Of a stretch of DNA of 64,000 bases, positions 46,539 to 55,434 are shown one piece after another (within the stretch, counting starts at the first letter, position 1; each line of letters starts with the position of its first letter). The DNA is taken from positions 1 through 64,000 of the forward strand of contig NZ_JMCL01000066.1 in assembly GCF_000690905.1 (NCBI RefSeq), given 5' to 3'. The notes beneath the pieces were generated by a model. That model ran no database searches. It saw nothing but the letters and a program-made list of their open reading frames with translations, and was not told where the DNA came from. A program made the position numbers and the translations under genes. This DNA comes from Pseudomonas sp. Ant30-3. Its GTDB lineage: Bacteria > Pseudomonadota > Gammaproteobacteria > Pseudomonadales > Pseudomonadaceae.

Positions 46539-46726
46539 CCAGGCCCTTCAGCCCGGTAGGTATCGACCTCACCTCAGGAGCAATTGGGCATCTTGGCAAA
46601 AAATGGCCAGTTCTCGATCACAAATTTTCAGAGCGAGCTTCCACTTATGGATTCCAATCAAACCGATTGCGCAGTGTAAAAGCCCGAGTCAGCCAGAACG
46701 CTGATCTATCTCCGGTAATTACCTGC
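46539..46726. other. Spacer between cargo and tnpC
   Basis: 188 bp with no gene, repeat or terminator that I can support. Confidence 0.3.
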
Positions 46727-47116
46727 TCAGTTGCCTTCGCGATCTGGCGACTCAATGACTCTATGCTTTGGCACCAGATCGACCAACGGCGCGATCATCA
46801 TCTGAGCAGTGCGAATCCAGGAGCTCAACGTCTCAAGATCTAATAGCACTGATTCGGCTACCTCCCAGACGCAGGATTCCTCGGTCGTAACCGGCGGTAG
46901 AGTGCCTTCGACCAACGCCTGAGCCATCGTATGCAGCTTCAGCAAGTCGTCGCGTACAGCAATCATCCCACCCACCTCAGCCAGGCTAGTGTCCAGTCGA
47001 TCGACAAGTTCAAGTAGCTGTGACGTGTAGAAGCTGTTGCGAAGCTTGTCCAATGCTGCGACGTCCACCTCTCCACACGGCGTAACGCGAAAAGATGTGG
47101 GAGATATGTTGATCAT
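46727..47116 (-). CDS. tnpC: TnpC, regulator of transposase level
   Basis: 129 residues, helical, no known DNA-binding motif, starting MINISPTSFRVTPCGEVDVA. Its ATG overlaps the tnpA stop by 4 bases. TnpC of Tn4652 lowers TnpA amount after transcription. Position directly behind tnpA and similar size support the assignment. Confidence 0.78.
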   Translation of the reverse strand: MINISPTSFRVTPCGEVDVAALDKLRNSFYTSQLLELVDRLDTSLAEVGGMIAVRDDLLKLHTMAQALVEGTLPPVTTEESCVWEVAESVLLDLETLSSWIRTAQMMIAPLVDLVPKHRVIESPDREGN

Positions 47117-50100
47117 GAGGTCATCTCGGTATCGGCCTGGCGGGTCGTGCTGACCCGCAGCGAGCCGGCGGCTTGTTGAAACACCGAATCCTTGATCCAT
47201 GGTTCCGGCGGCCGATTGAGTTTGAGGTTGAACTCGCCGAAGCGTTTGACGTTGCTGGTCAGGTAGGGACTGAGGAACGACACGTCTTCATCGGTGAACT
47301 GCCAGCCCTCGCGGGCCAGTTTCTGCAGGATGCGCATCATGTCCACGGTGTTCTGCAGGATCACCGACGAGGCCACCATGTCGTTGTAGCGCAGGCGTTT
47401 CTGCTGCTCGTCCGGATCGTTCTCGGCGATCACATCGCCGCCGAAGGATAGCCACTTGGAGAAACCGTTGTAGGACTCGATCTTGTTGGTGTTCGCGGTG
47501 ACCTCCTGGCGCAACTCGCGACTGCCGATCCAGTTGAGCAGGAAGATCGTACGGATCACGCTGCCCAGTGCCTGTGCCGCATGGTAGAGCTTGTTACGCC
47601 GGCTGTAGGAACCGAGTTTTCGCAGCAGCATAGACGAGGAGATTTTGCCGGCCTGGATAGACAGCGCGACCTGCATCAAATCCTGCCAGTGGGTTTCGAT
47701 CAGGTTCCAGTCGGCAGTGTCGGTGAACAGACGGTTGATATGCTTGTACGAAGCGCCGCGATCCGGCCGGCACATCACCAGGTCCCGCCAGTTGCGAATA
47801 CGTGGCATCAGGTTGATGCCCAGCAGATGGGTGAAGGCAAAGACCGTCGCCGATTGCCCCTGAGTATCGGAATACACAGTGTCTGCCTCGACACTGAGAT
47901 CAGCCTTGAGCAGCCCCTCAATTACGTAAATCGCCTCCCAGATACCAGGTGGGATGAAGTGCTGGAACACCGCGATGTAGTTGTTGGCCACATGCCGATA
48001 AGCCACGGCCCCCATCTTGCGGTAGCGGAAGTGGTAGCCGGCTAGCAGGTTGTCATCATAGAAGTCGAACTGAGTACCGTCCGCGGCCACCGCCTTGCCA
48101 TCGCCCCAGAGCTTAGGCAGGTCAAGTTGCAAGTAGAGCTCCACCAGCTCGCGGTTAGCTTTGTCCAACTTCTCCAGCGAGAGGTGACGGCGATTCGTAT
48201 AGGACAGCATGTGTGGCGTGACATTACCGGCCAGATGCCGTGCGGCCTGGTTAGGGCCCAGGTTGCAGCCCATGGCGAAGATAGTCATCAGATAGCGCTC
48301 GGCCGGCTCTTTGAGCTTTGGCTCGTTGCCGGACATGGGGCCGAAATGCCGAGTGAACTGAATCCAATGTTCGATGTTGGCCATGATGTCCAGCACATGC
48401 CTAGCCGGCATGCGCTGCATAAGCGCTGTCTGCAGCGAGATGGCCGAAAGTGGGATGTCCCGTGCTGTTACACGACGCAGTACCGGTTCGCCGGCCTCGT
48501 TGATCGACACATCCCCCCGACAGGAGGGAAACTTGTCATCCAGTTGCTGTGCGGTTTCTTCCAACTGGCTCTTGAGCGAGGCGACAAATTCCGTCGCGTT
48601 GGCAGGCAGACCCACTTTCTCGCAGTAGACTGGTAGTCGCTGGAGACACTCTTCCCAAGGCAGTAACTGCTTGCGGTAATCGGCGAAGGATTCCGACCCT
48701 TGTACGCACATGTCACCGGATCGCAGCTCGCTGGCCAGGTAGGAGAATACGCAAACTTCTAGATAGCGCCGGTTGGTCGGTGGCCCCTCACTGGAAGGAC
48801 GACGAACGACCTTGACCCAGCGCTCCGACGCAAACGACAAATCGACGTGCTCGTCGATCCATTCGCGGTGTAGATTCTCGCTGTCCTGGATCAATTCCAG
48901 TGCCTGAACCAGCGATCGATCCTGAGTCGTGGGCTCCAGTTGGAGAAGGTGACTGAGACGGAATAATAGTGAGCGATGGGACCTGAAATGCTTCCAGATC
49001 AGCGGCAGGTAGTTATTACCGCCGGTAGCCTGGACTTCGGCGCAAGTCTCACGCAACCGATCCAGATTGCCATCGGGGGAGAGGTATTCCCGAATCAGGC
49101 TGCCAGCCTCCTGATCATCCGGTTCTTGAACCAGAATCTGCACTACGCCGTTCAGGGTCGCTGCCAACTGCTCCAGCTTCTGGCGTTGCCGCGCCTGAAT
49201 TTGCTCCAACTCCTCCTTGGCGCGTTTGTGGATCGTCGAAATCCGCCGAATGAACATCTCGGCCAAGTGATCCCGAGTCCGCACGCGCATTCGGTAGATC
49301 AAGGCAAGCATCAGCGTGTAGCGTTTCGGCAGCGAGCAGTCCTTCAACTCGGCGACGTCCGACGCAGCAGCTTGGGCAGCAAAGTGGCGGATCTTGGCAT
49401 CGACGATCCCTTCAAAAATGGCACCCAGATCCCCGAAGCTCTCAAGCCAAGCCAGATGATCGATCAGCACTTCCAGGTGCTTGCGGGAGGGCTTCTTGGG
49501 CGCCTGTTTCAGCGCATTGAAGTCGCTCTGGCGTCGGCCGAAGTCCGTGTCGAGCAGCTCCTTTAGCTTGTGGATCACCTCGATTGGCGTTCTGGTTACC
49601 ACGAGGTTGAATATTGTCTCTTGGGCTTCGGCATGAATCCGCTCAGCGAGATCATTCAGGGTCGAGTACGCAGGGAGCTCATAATCCTGGCGGATCAGTT
49701 CTTCAATCACGGAGTTGATGATGTCGGCACGCTGGTCAAGCACGAACGACATTGCTTTGGCATGCCGCTCGGCGAGCTCGATAGCATCAGAGCCGTAGAA
49801 TGCAGTCACACCGAGGCGAGCTCGGATCGCGTTCATGTGGCGATACTGCTGAAACCACTTGTATTCCGCGAATTTCACCTTGCTACGCTGACCCAACTCT
49901 CCGCGAATGAACTCCACCAGTTGATCAGGCACGTCGGTGATGTCAGGAAAATATCGAAGTACCTGGAAGGTCTTGAGCAGGACGGCGAGATTGAGGTGAA
50001 AGGGGGCCTTGGACTTGCTTCGTACCCACTTAATCTCATCATCTGAGAAGGAAAAATCACGCTGCAGCTCAGCTTTTGAATACGTCTTTGGCAGAGTGGG

Positions 50101-50127
50101 GTACGCCGTGCGCTCTAATGAAGCCAT
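47113..50127 (-). CDS. tnpA: Tn3-family transposase TnpA (Tn4651 subgroup)
   Basis: 1004 residues. The N-terminal DUF4158 end-binding region (LPKTYSKAELQRDFSFSDDE) is followed by the DDE_Tnp_Tn3 catalytic domain. Catalytic residues are visible in AVAADGTQFDFYDDN (D), VYSDTQGQSA (D) and NKIESYNGFSKW (E). A strong AGGAGGT ribosome-binding site precedes ATG 50127. The frame is complete, so transposition activity is possible. Confidence 0.95.
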   Translation of the reverse strand: MASLERTAYPTLPKTYSKAELQRDFSFSDDEIKWVRSKSKAPFHLNLAVLLKTFQVLRYFPDITDVPDQLVEFIRGELGQRSKVKFAEYKWFQQYRHMNAIRARLGVTAFYGSDAIELAERHAKAMSFVLDQRADIINSVIEELIRQDYELPAYSTLNDLAERIHAEAQETIFNLVVTRTPIEVIHKLKELLDTDFGRRQSDFNALKQAPKKPSRKHLEVLIDHLAWLESFGDLGAIFEGIVDAKIRHFAAQAAASDVAELKDCSLPKRYTLMLALIYRMRVRTRDHLAEMFIRRISTIHKRAKEELEQIQARQRQKLEQLAATLNGVVQILVQEPDDQEAGSLIREYLSPDGNLDRLRETCAEVQATGGNNYLPLIWKHFRSHRSLLFRLSHLLQLEPTTQDRSLVQALELIQDSENLHREWIDEHVDLSFASERWVKVVRRPSSEGPPTNRRYLEVCVFSYLASELRSGDMCVQGSESFADYRKQLLPWEECLQRLPVYCEKVGLPANATEFVASLKSQLEETAQQLDDKFPSCRGDVSINEAGEPVLRRVTARDIPLSAISLQTALMQRMPARHVLDIMANIEHWIQFTRHFGPMSGNEPKLKEPAERYLMTIFAMGCNLGPNQAARHLAGNVTPHMLSYTNRRHLSLEKLDKANRELVELYLQLDLPKLWGDGKAVAADGTQFDFYDDNLLAGYHFRYRKMGAVAYRHVANNYIAVFQHFIPPGIWEAIYVIEGLLKADLSVEADTVYSDTQGQSATVFAFTHLLGINLMPRIRNWRDLVMCRPDRGASYKHINRLFTDTADWNLIETHWQDLMQVALSIQAGKISSSMLLRKLGSYSRRNKLYHAAQALGSVIRTIFLLNWIGSRELRQEVTANTNKIESYNGFSKWLSFGGDVIAENDPDEQQKRLRYNDMVASSVILQNTVDMMRILQKLAREGWQFTDEDVSFLSPYLTSNVKRFGEFNLKLNRPPEPWIKDSVFQQAAGSLRVSTTRQADTEMTS

Positions 50128-50222
50128 AGGACCTCCTTTTCTGAGGAATCAGAAAAGATAGTCCACGATCAGGGGCTGTGCGGGCTATTTAGAAAATCGT
50201 TCAGCATCAGCATCTTACGAGC

Positions 50223-50260
50223 GAAGTGAGTGAATTTCCCCTTTATCTCGGCATGACCCC
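50223..50260 (-). repeat. Transposon right terminal inverted repeat
   Basis: The minus strand reads GGGGTCATGCCGAGATAAAG followed by GGGAAATTCACTCACTTC. It matches 36 of 38 bases of the left end. Confidence 0.95.
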
Positions 50261-50265
50261 AGTTC
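50261..50265. repeat. Target site duplication AGTTC, right copy
   Basis: Matches the left copy at 33576-33580. Both lie in the mexF codons for Glu-Leu (minus strand GAACT). Confidence 0.95.
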
Positions 50266-51078
50266 AATGCGCGCGATGTCTTTGAGGCGAGTGATCTCAC
50301 CGTTTTCGCCGGAGCGAATGATGATGTTCTCGAACTCTTCCTCCGAGACCAGACGACCCTGAGTGTTGACCGACAGCTGGAACGCGGTGGCATTCGGCGC
50401 AGGCGGAGCGCCCAGTGCACCGGCCGCCACTTGACGGTTCTGCTCGCGAATCGCCGTCACCACATCGGTTGCCGTCAGGTTGCGCGAAGCAGTTTTGTTC
50501 GGATCAAGCCACACCCGCAGCGAGTAGTCGCCCATCCCGAACAATTGCACATCACCGACACCGCCCAGCCGCGCCAGCTCATCCTTGATGTTGAGCAGGG
50601 CGTAGTTGGACAGGTAGAGCATGTCGTAGCGTTTGTCCGGCGAGGTCAAGTGCACAACCATGGTCAGGTCGGGCGAAGCCTTGTCGACGGTGATACCGAT
50701 GCGCGTCACTTCCTCGGGAAGTTTCGGCTCGGTCCGGGTTACGCGGTTCTGCACCTGCACCTGCGCGTTATCCAGGTCGGTACCCAGCGCGAAGGTGATG
50801 GTCAGGGTGATCTTGCCGTCGGCGGTCGACTGCGAGGACATGTAGAGCATGTTCTCGACGCCGGTGATGGCCTGCTCCAGCGGAGCTGCCACGGTTTCAC
50901 CGATGACTTTCGGGTTGGCACCCGGGAAGTTCGCGCGGACCACAACGGTTGGCGGCACGACTTCCGGGTATTCGCTGATCGGCAACTGGAACAGCGAAAT
51001 GGAGCCGGCGATCAGGATCAGCAGCGACAGCACCGCTGCGAAGATCGGCCGGGAAATAAAGAATTGGGAAAAATTCAT
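50261..51078 (-). pseudogene. mexF: mexF, 5' part (disrupted by transposon)
   Basis: Encodes the first about 272 residues of MexF: TM1 (AAVLSLLILIAGSISLFQLP) and most of the first porter/docking region, up to RLKDIARIEL. The reading frame then runs into the terminal repeat, adding GSCRDKGEIHSLRS before a stop at 50215. The product cannot form a pump. It starts 15 bp after mexE. Confidence 0.93.
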
Positions 51079-51093
51079 CTGGTTTGTCGTCCC

Positions 51094-52347
51094 TTAACCG
51101 CGTGGGGTCGCGGCAGCCACTTTCACAACCGTACCCGGCGCGGCTTTGGCAGGCGCGACTTGGGGCAGGTTGCTGGCTTCCAGCGCTTGTCGTTGTTGAG
51201 CCAGCGCGGCGAGGGTTTGCTCGCTGGCCATCGGGATAACTTCAGGGGTGACCGGTGAACCAGGCCGTACGCGTTGCAGGCCCTTGACGATGACCGTGTC
51301 ATCCTTGCTCAGGCCACTGCGCACGATGCGCAAGCCTTCGATTTTCGGACCCAGCTCAACGGCGCGGTACGCGGTATTGTTTTCGCCATCGAGCACCAGC
51401 ACGAACTTCTTGCCCAGGTCGGTACCGACCGCTTCGTCATTGATCAGCACCGCGGAGTAAGTGCCGCTGCCGACCAGCTTCAGACGTGCATAAAGGCCCG
51501 GGGTGTAAGTGCCATCGGTGTTGTCGAAGACGGCGCGACCGCGGATGGTGCCGGTCTGCGGGTTGACCTGGTTGTCGACGAAGTTCATCACGCCCTGGTG
51601 CGGGTTGCCTTCTTCGTTCGACAGGCCCAGGTAAACCGGGGTGGTGGCGCCGCGTTTGCCTTGGCGGGCGAGGGCGGTGTATTTGAGGAAGACACGCTCA
51701 TCGGCGTCGAAGTAGGCGTAGACCTTGTCGGTGGAGACGACGCTGGTCAGCGCGGTGGTGTCGGCGGTCACCAGGTTGCCGGCGGTGATCTCGGCGCGGC
51801 TGACGCGGCCACTGATCGGCGCGGTCACGCGGGTGAAGCTCAGGTTCAGTTTGGCCAGATCCAGTTGCGCTTGCAGCGCTCCGACCGCGGCGCGGGCTTC
51901 TTGGGAAGCGCTGGTGCGCGAGTCAGCCAGTTCGGCGGAAATTGCGTTGCTGGTGCGCAGGCGTTCACCGCGCTGGGCTTCGTTTTCACTGCGGGTGGCG
52001 GTGGCGCGAGCCTGAGAGACCAGGGCTTCGAGGCGGCGCACCTCTGCCTGGAACGGACGCGGGTCAATCTGAAACAACAAGTCGCCTTTCTTGACGAGTG
52101 CGCCTTCGGTAAAGGCCACGTCGTCAATCTGGCCAGAAACTCGCGGACGGATCTGCACGGTTTCCGGTGCTTCAAGGCGACCCGTAAATTCGTCCCACTC
52201 GTTGACGGGCTGCTCCAGCACTTTGGCCACGCTTACTTTGGCGGCTGGTGGAGCGGCAGCCGTGTCCGGCGTCTTGCCACACGCGCTCATCACCAGTACG
52301 GCCAACAAGGCCAACGGGAAGCGCAAATGTTTAAGTGATTGTTCCAT
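51094..52347 (-). CDS. mexE: RND efflux periplasmic adaptor MexE
   Basis: 417 residues, membrane-fusion lipoprotein: lipobox VMSAC (Cys near 23), split lipoyl domain, alpha-hairpin (about 100-165), beta-barrel and membrane-proximal domains. The ATG at 52347 is preferred over the upstream extension because it gives a proper lipoprotein signal (SLKHLRFPLALLAVLVMSAC). In P. aeruginosa MexEF-OprN exports chloramphenicol, fluoroquinolones and kynurenine/HHQ-like molecules and is activated by MexT. Here the adaptor remains intact while its pump is broken. Confidence 0.9.
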   Translation of the reverse strand: MEQSLKHLRFPLALLAVLVMSACGKTPDTAAAPPAAKVSVAKVLEQPVNEWDEFTGRLEAPETVQIRPRVSGQIDDVAFTEGALVKKGDLLFQIDPRPFQAEVRRLEALVSQARATATRSENEAQRGERLRTSNAISAELADSRTSASQEARAAVGALQAQLDLAKLNLSFTRVTAPISGRVSRAEITAGNLVTADTTALTSVVSTDKVYAYFDADERVFLKYTALARQGKRGATTPVYLGLSNEEGNPHQGVMNFVDNQVNPQTGTIRGRAVFDNTDGTYTPGLYARLKLVGSGTYSAVLINDEAVGTDLGKKFVLVLDGENNTAYRAVELGPKIEGLRIVRSGLSKDDTVIVKGLQRVRPGSPVTPEVIPMASEQTLAALAQQRQALEASNLPQVAPAKAAPGTVVKVAAATPRG

Positions 52348-52676
52348 GGAAGCATCCGCCAATGTATTGAGAATGGGCGGATGATGCTCGGCGAGGGGTG
52401 TATCACACGAATCGAATGGGGCGAAGGTAACTATCATTCGGAATGATACGAGGCCGAATCAAGCTCTCTAGCATGCACCTTTAGTTAGGCGGCTATCAAT
52501 TGGTTTGAGGGTAATGCTGTGTTGCGTGCGTCGCAAGAATCACTTGCACGCCTTCGCGAATTGGGAGCTCTAAACGCGTGATGCGCGCGAACAAACATAA
52601 GGAACTCTGACTGAGTCGACTCTAGTAACTCCATGATTCTGGGTATTAAGTCGAGTTAAGCGATGGAAGACCCAAT
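52348..52676. promoter_or_regulatory. mexE upstream region with perfect 17-bp palindrome
   Basis: 329 bp without a gene. TATCATTC-G-GAATGATA (52432-52448) is a perfect inverted repeat of 8+1+8, about 85 bp upstream of the mexE start and a likely regulator site. No mexT-like LysR gene lies next to the operon. A truncated lysR about 0.9 kb away is too damaged to serve. Confidence 0.6.
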
Positions 52677-52994
52677 ATGCTGGAGTTAAACTTTGTTACC
52701 CCAGGCGAGCTGGTTGAACGTCTGTGTGATCGCCTGCGCAAAGAGCGCCTGGCTATGCAATTGACGCAAGCCGATGTCGCCGGACGCGCCGGCATTGGCA
52801 CCAATACTGTGTCGAACCTAGAAGCCGGGCGCAATGTCGGGTTCGAAACCGTAATCCGTGTAGCGATGGTTCTAGGACGTACCAAAGAGCTCCAAGGGCT
52901 GTTCATGCCAAAGCTCGACAGCCTTGACGACATTCGCCGATACGAAACCAGTGTCAAACGCCAGCGTATCAAACGGAGGATCACCGATGCTTGA
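52677..52994 (+). CDS. hipB: HipB-like XRE-family regulator/antitoxin
   Basis: 105 residues, HTH_XRE fold (about 12-70, LTQADVAGRAGIGTNTVSNL). The stop overlaps the start of a hipA-like frame by 8 bases, the usual hipBA layout. The kinase partner is broken here, so this is probably an orphan antitoxin/repressor. Confidence 0.7.
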   Translation: MLELNFVTPGELVERLCDRLRKERLAMQLTQADVAGRAGIGTNTVSNLEAGRNVGFETVIRVAMVLGRTKELQGLFMPKLDSLDDIRRYETSVKRQRIKRRITDA

Positions 52995-53270
52995 TGAGGT
53001 CGAGGTTTTCTACGTTGGCTGGGGGGAACGCTGGTTGTGGGGCACACTGGTGTCTACGACTGCAATCACCGATCGTCCGCAGATCCTGTTTGAGTACAGC
53101 AGTGAAGCGAAGAGTAAGGGCCTGGAACTGTCGGCCTATACGCTGCCGCTGGAGGGTGTTCCTTTACGTCGAGGCTTCCCAAACCATCAATTCGGCCTTC
53201 CGGGACCGGTCTATGATTCGCTGCCTGACGGCTGGGGCATGACGCTGATGGACCGGCATTCGGAGTTCCT
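52987..53270 (+). pseudogene. hipA: HipA kinase, N-terminal fragment
   Basis: About 94 residues of the HipA N1 domain (LPLEGVPLRRGFPNHQFGLP and DSLPDGWGMTLMDR) are intact. The sequence then switches within the same frame to LysR effector-domain sequence at about 53265-53271. The whole kinase core (about 300 residues) is missing. Confidence 0.75.
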
Positions 53271-53537
53271 GTTTGGGGAGCAGGTATTTCCTGTGGCCAG
53301 CCCCGAACTGCTGCGGCGCGTCGGAACTCCGCAGAGCCCCGCAGAACTGTTGCATTCCCCCTGCTGACTCGGGATGGTGCCGAGTTGGTGTCAAAATGGG
53401 AGGTATGGTTTCAAGCCGTCGGACTGGCCTATGTGCCGCTCCAGGAAAGCGTCAGATTTGGCGATACCAATATGACGGTCGATGAATCGCAGCCGCATAT
53501 CGTCAGCTTTCGCCAATGGCTGGTCGGTGAGGCGTGA
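53271..53537 (+). pseudogene. LysR regulator, C-terminal fragment with frameshift
   Basis: GEQVFPVASPELLRRVGTPQ and then, after a one-base shift, LLTRDGAELVSKWEVWFQAV and IVSFRQWLVGEA are the end of an AmpR/GcvA-type LysR effector domain. The shift occurs in a run of five C at about 53357-53361, where one base fewer would restore the frame. The DNA-binding half is absent, replaced by hipA sequence. Confidence 0.7.
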
Positions 53538-53633
53538 AAGTACAACGTGTAGACCAGTAGTCATGAGCATCCGTTCATGCTGCGATGAGGAGACTTCGCT
53601 TTAGTCTCGGCGCCGGATTACCTAAAGTGGCGC

Positions 53634-53805
53634 ATGCCTTTTCATCTCATCTTCCTCGTGCTTTTCGCCGCGCTCCTGCACGCCAGCTGGAATGCGCTGC
53701 TGCGTAGCGGCGTTGATTGGCCATGTGTTCCTCGGCGAGACGCTCACCGCCCGCCGGATACTGGCGTGCGTAGTGATCGCCAGCGGCACCCTCATCATCG
53801 GCTGA
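53634..53805 (+). pseudogene. DMT/EamA transporter with internal deletion
   Basis: The first 26 codons (MPFHLIFLVLFAALLHASWN) start a DMT exporter. After a joint at about 53712 the last about 30 codons of the same kind of protein (GHVFLGETLTARRILACVVI, ending SGTLIIG) follow in another frame. Roughly the middle three quarters of the gene is gone. Confidence 0.7.
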
Positions 53806-53822
53806 CACAGGAGGTAGGTTTA

Positions 53823-54327
53823 ATGGTCAACGTCTCACAGGCACCGCTGATTCTAATCACCGGTGGAAGTCGAGGAGTGGGTGCGGCCACAGCCCGGCTC
53901 GCGGCCACAAGAGGTTATGACGTCGCTATCAGCTACGTTGCCAACGAGCCCGCGGCGCTGGCGGTGGTTGCGGATGTAGAAGCATTGGGGCGCAGGGCGT
54001 TGGCGATGCGGGCCGACAGTGCGGACCCCCACCAGGTGGCCGATTTGTTCGCGGCCATCGATCGCTCGTTCGGGCGCATCGACGTACTGGTCAACAACGC
54101 CGGGATGCTGTCGCCTCAGTCACGCCTGGAGGACCTCGGCTTCGAGCGGATGCAGCGAAATGCATATCAGTGGTGGTGAGCCGGGGCGGGTCGATCGAGT
54201 CAAGGACTCGATCCCCATGGGGCGGGGTGGTCAGCCGGAGGAAGTGGCACGCGCGATTCTGTGGCTGGCGAGCGCGGAGGCATCATTCGTTACCGGTACC
54301 TTCCTCGACGTGACGGGCGGTAAATGA
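53823..54327 (+). pseudogene. Short-chain dehydrogenase/reductase with internal deletion
   Basis: The Rossmann start is intact: TGGSRGVGAATARLA (TGxxxGxG) and VLVNNAGML. At about 54160 the sequence jumps, with a frame change, to the C-terminus SIPMGRGGQPEEVARAILWL, ending FLDVTGGK. The catalytic Tyr-x-x-x-Lys region is missing, so the enzyme is inactive. A strong 'aggaggt' site precedes the ATG. Confidence 0.8.
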
Positions 54328-54364
54328 GTCAAAGGCCCGGATCATCGGCTCCCTGCGCTCGGCT

Positions 54365-55333
54365 TCAAGTAACAGTGGGCTGCCTCACCTTGCGACTCAA
54401 TCCGGGTGTCTTGCCCGTAATACGCTTGAATGCGCGACTGAAAGCGGCCTGGGAGGTATAGCCCAAACGCTGCGCCACCTCTTCGATCGGCAGCCTTTCG
54501 AGGGTCAGCCACTGGCTCGCCAGCCGCATTCGCAGTTCGGTGACATAGCGCAGCGGGGTCATGCCAATCGTCACCTGGAAGCGATCCGCGAAGACCGAGC
54601 GCGAGGTATTGCAGTGCTCGGCCAGCTGCGCAACGGTCCAGTCGCGGCCCGGTTGTTGATGGAGCGCAAGCAGTGCACCGGCCAGGCGTGGATCGCGCAA
54701 GGCGGCGACTAACCCAGAGGCATTCCCGCAGGCGCACTCCACCCAGCCGCGAACGACCATGGCCGCCACCACGTCGGCCAACCGCGCGAGGATACCGGCG
54801 AAGCCGACACGTGCGGCGCTGACCTCGCGTTCCATGGTGGTCAGGATAGGCACCAATCCGGGGTAACGCTGGCCGCCGGCATCAATCAGCATCAGGCCCG
54901 GCATCAGCCGACCAAGACCATGGATGCTGCCCAGTTCAAACTCCATACAACCACTGAACAAAATAGTGCTCGGCGTGGGGCTGGCATGGGTTCCGGTATC
55001 CACCGCGCTGACGGTGTCACCGAGGGGCGCGCCATCTAAAAGGTCGATGTCTTGAACAGGCACGTCCGCATGGGAAAACAGTTGATGGGCCGCGCCATGG
55101 GAGATGAACACGGCATTGCCAGCGGACAGCGCGTAGGTGCTTCCGTCCTCCATTTGCAGCACCGCAGTGCCGACGGCCACGAAGTGGAACCAGGCGTGCC
55201 CAGGTTTTTCCGCGAAGCCCAAACCGAAGGTCGGACCCGTCTGGATACGCCGGTATTCCACGCCACGCAGGCGCATGCCGCGCAACAGCTCGTTGATGAG
55301 ATCCGAGGAAAGAGCAAACTGATCTGCAGGCAT
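54365..55333 (-). CDS. AraC-family regulator with cupin sensor domain
   Basis: 322 residues: N-terminal cupin-type sensing domain (about 20-170) and C-terminal double HTH (about 225-320, with FADRFQVTIGMTPLRYVTEL and the second HTH IEEVAQRLGYTSQAAFSRAF). It is divergent from an MFS gene across about 100 bp and probably controls it. Regulators of this type beside MFS genes often respond to exported or catabolised small molecules. Confidence 0.87.
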   Translation of the reverse strand: MPADQFALSSDLINELLRGMRLRGVEYRRIQTGPTFGLGFAEKPGHAWFHFVAVGTAVLQMEDGSTYALSAGNAVFISHGAAHQLFSHADVPVQDIDLLDGAPLGDTVSAVDTGTHASPTPSTILFSGCMEFELGSIHGLGRLMPGLMLIDAGGQRYPGLVPILTTMEREVSAARVGFAGILARLADVVAAMVVRGWVECACGNASGLVAALRDPRLAGALLALHQQPGRDWTVAQLAEHCNTSRSVFADRFQVTIGMTPLRYVTELRMRLASQWLTLERLPIEEVAQRLGYTSQAAFSRAFKRITGKTPGLSRKVRQPTVT

Positions 55334-55434
55334 TGTTCAGGTGTTTTAGTCAAAAAGTAGAGATTTCTGATCATAGATCATCCAGCTTTCCCCGCCTAGA
55401 CTCGGCTCGCAATGAAAATTGGGAGATTCGTGCA

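Larger units (their letters stand above)
33581..50260. mobile_element. Tn4651-subgroup (Tn3-family) transposon, 16,680 bp
   Basis: It is bounded by 38-bp terminal inverted repeats (36 of 38 matching) starting GGGGTCATGCCGAGATAAAG and by 5-bp AGTTC target duplications inside mexF. Backbone genes are tnpA (DDE transposase, right end), tnpC, and the divergent cointegrate-resolution pair tnpT/tnpS near the left end with the intervening recombination site. This gene set defines the Tn4651/Tn4652 subgroup. Cargo between 37.8 and 46.1 kb concerns thiosulfate, sulfide and persulfide handling and periplasmic thiol redox. Backbone and ends are intact, so it may still be mobile. Confidence 0.95.

Noticed and set aside
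33581..50260. Reading the element as an integrative conjugative element or genomic island
   Set aside because: There are no conjugation genes, the ends are Tn3-type with a 5-bp duplication, and the tyrosine recombinase is the TnpS resolvase type.
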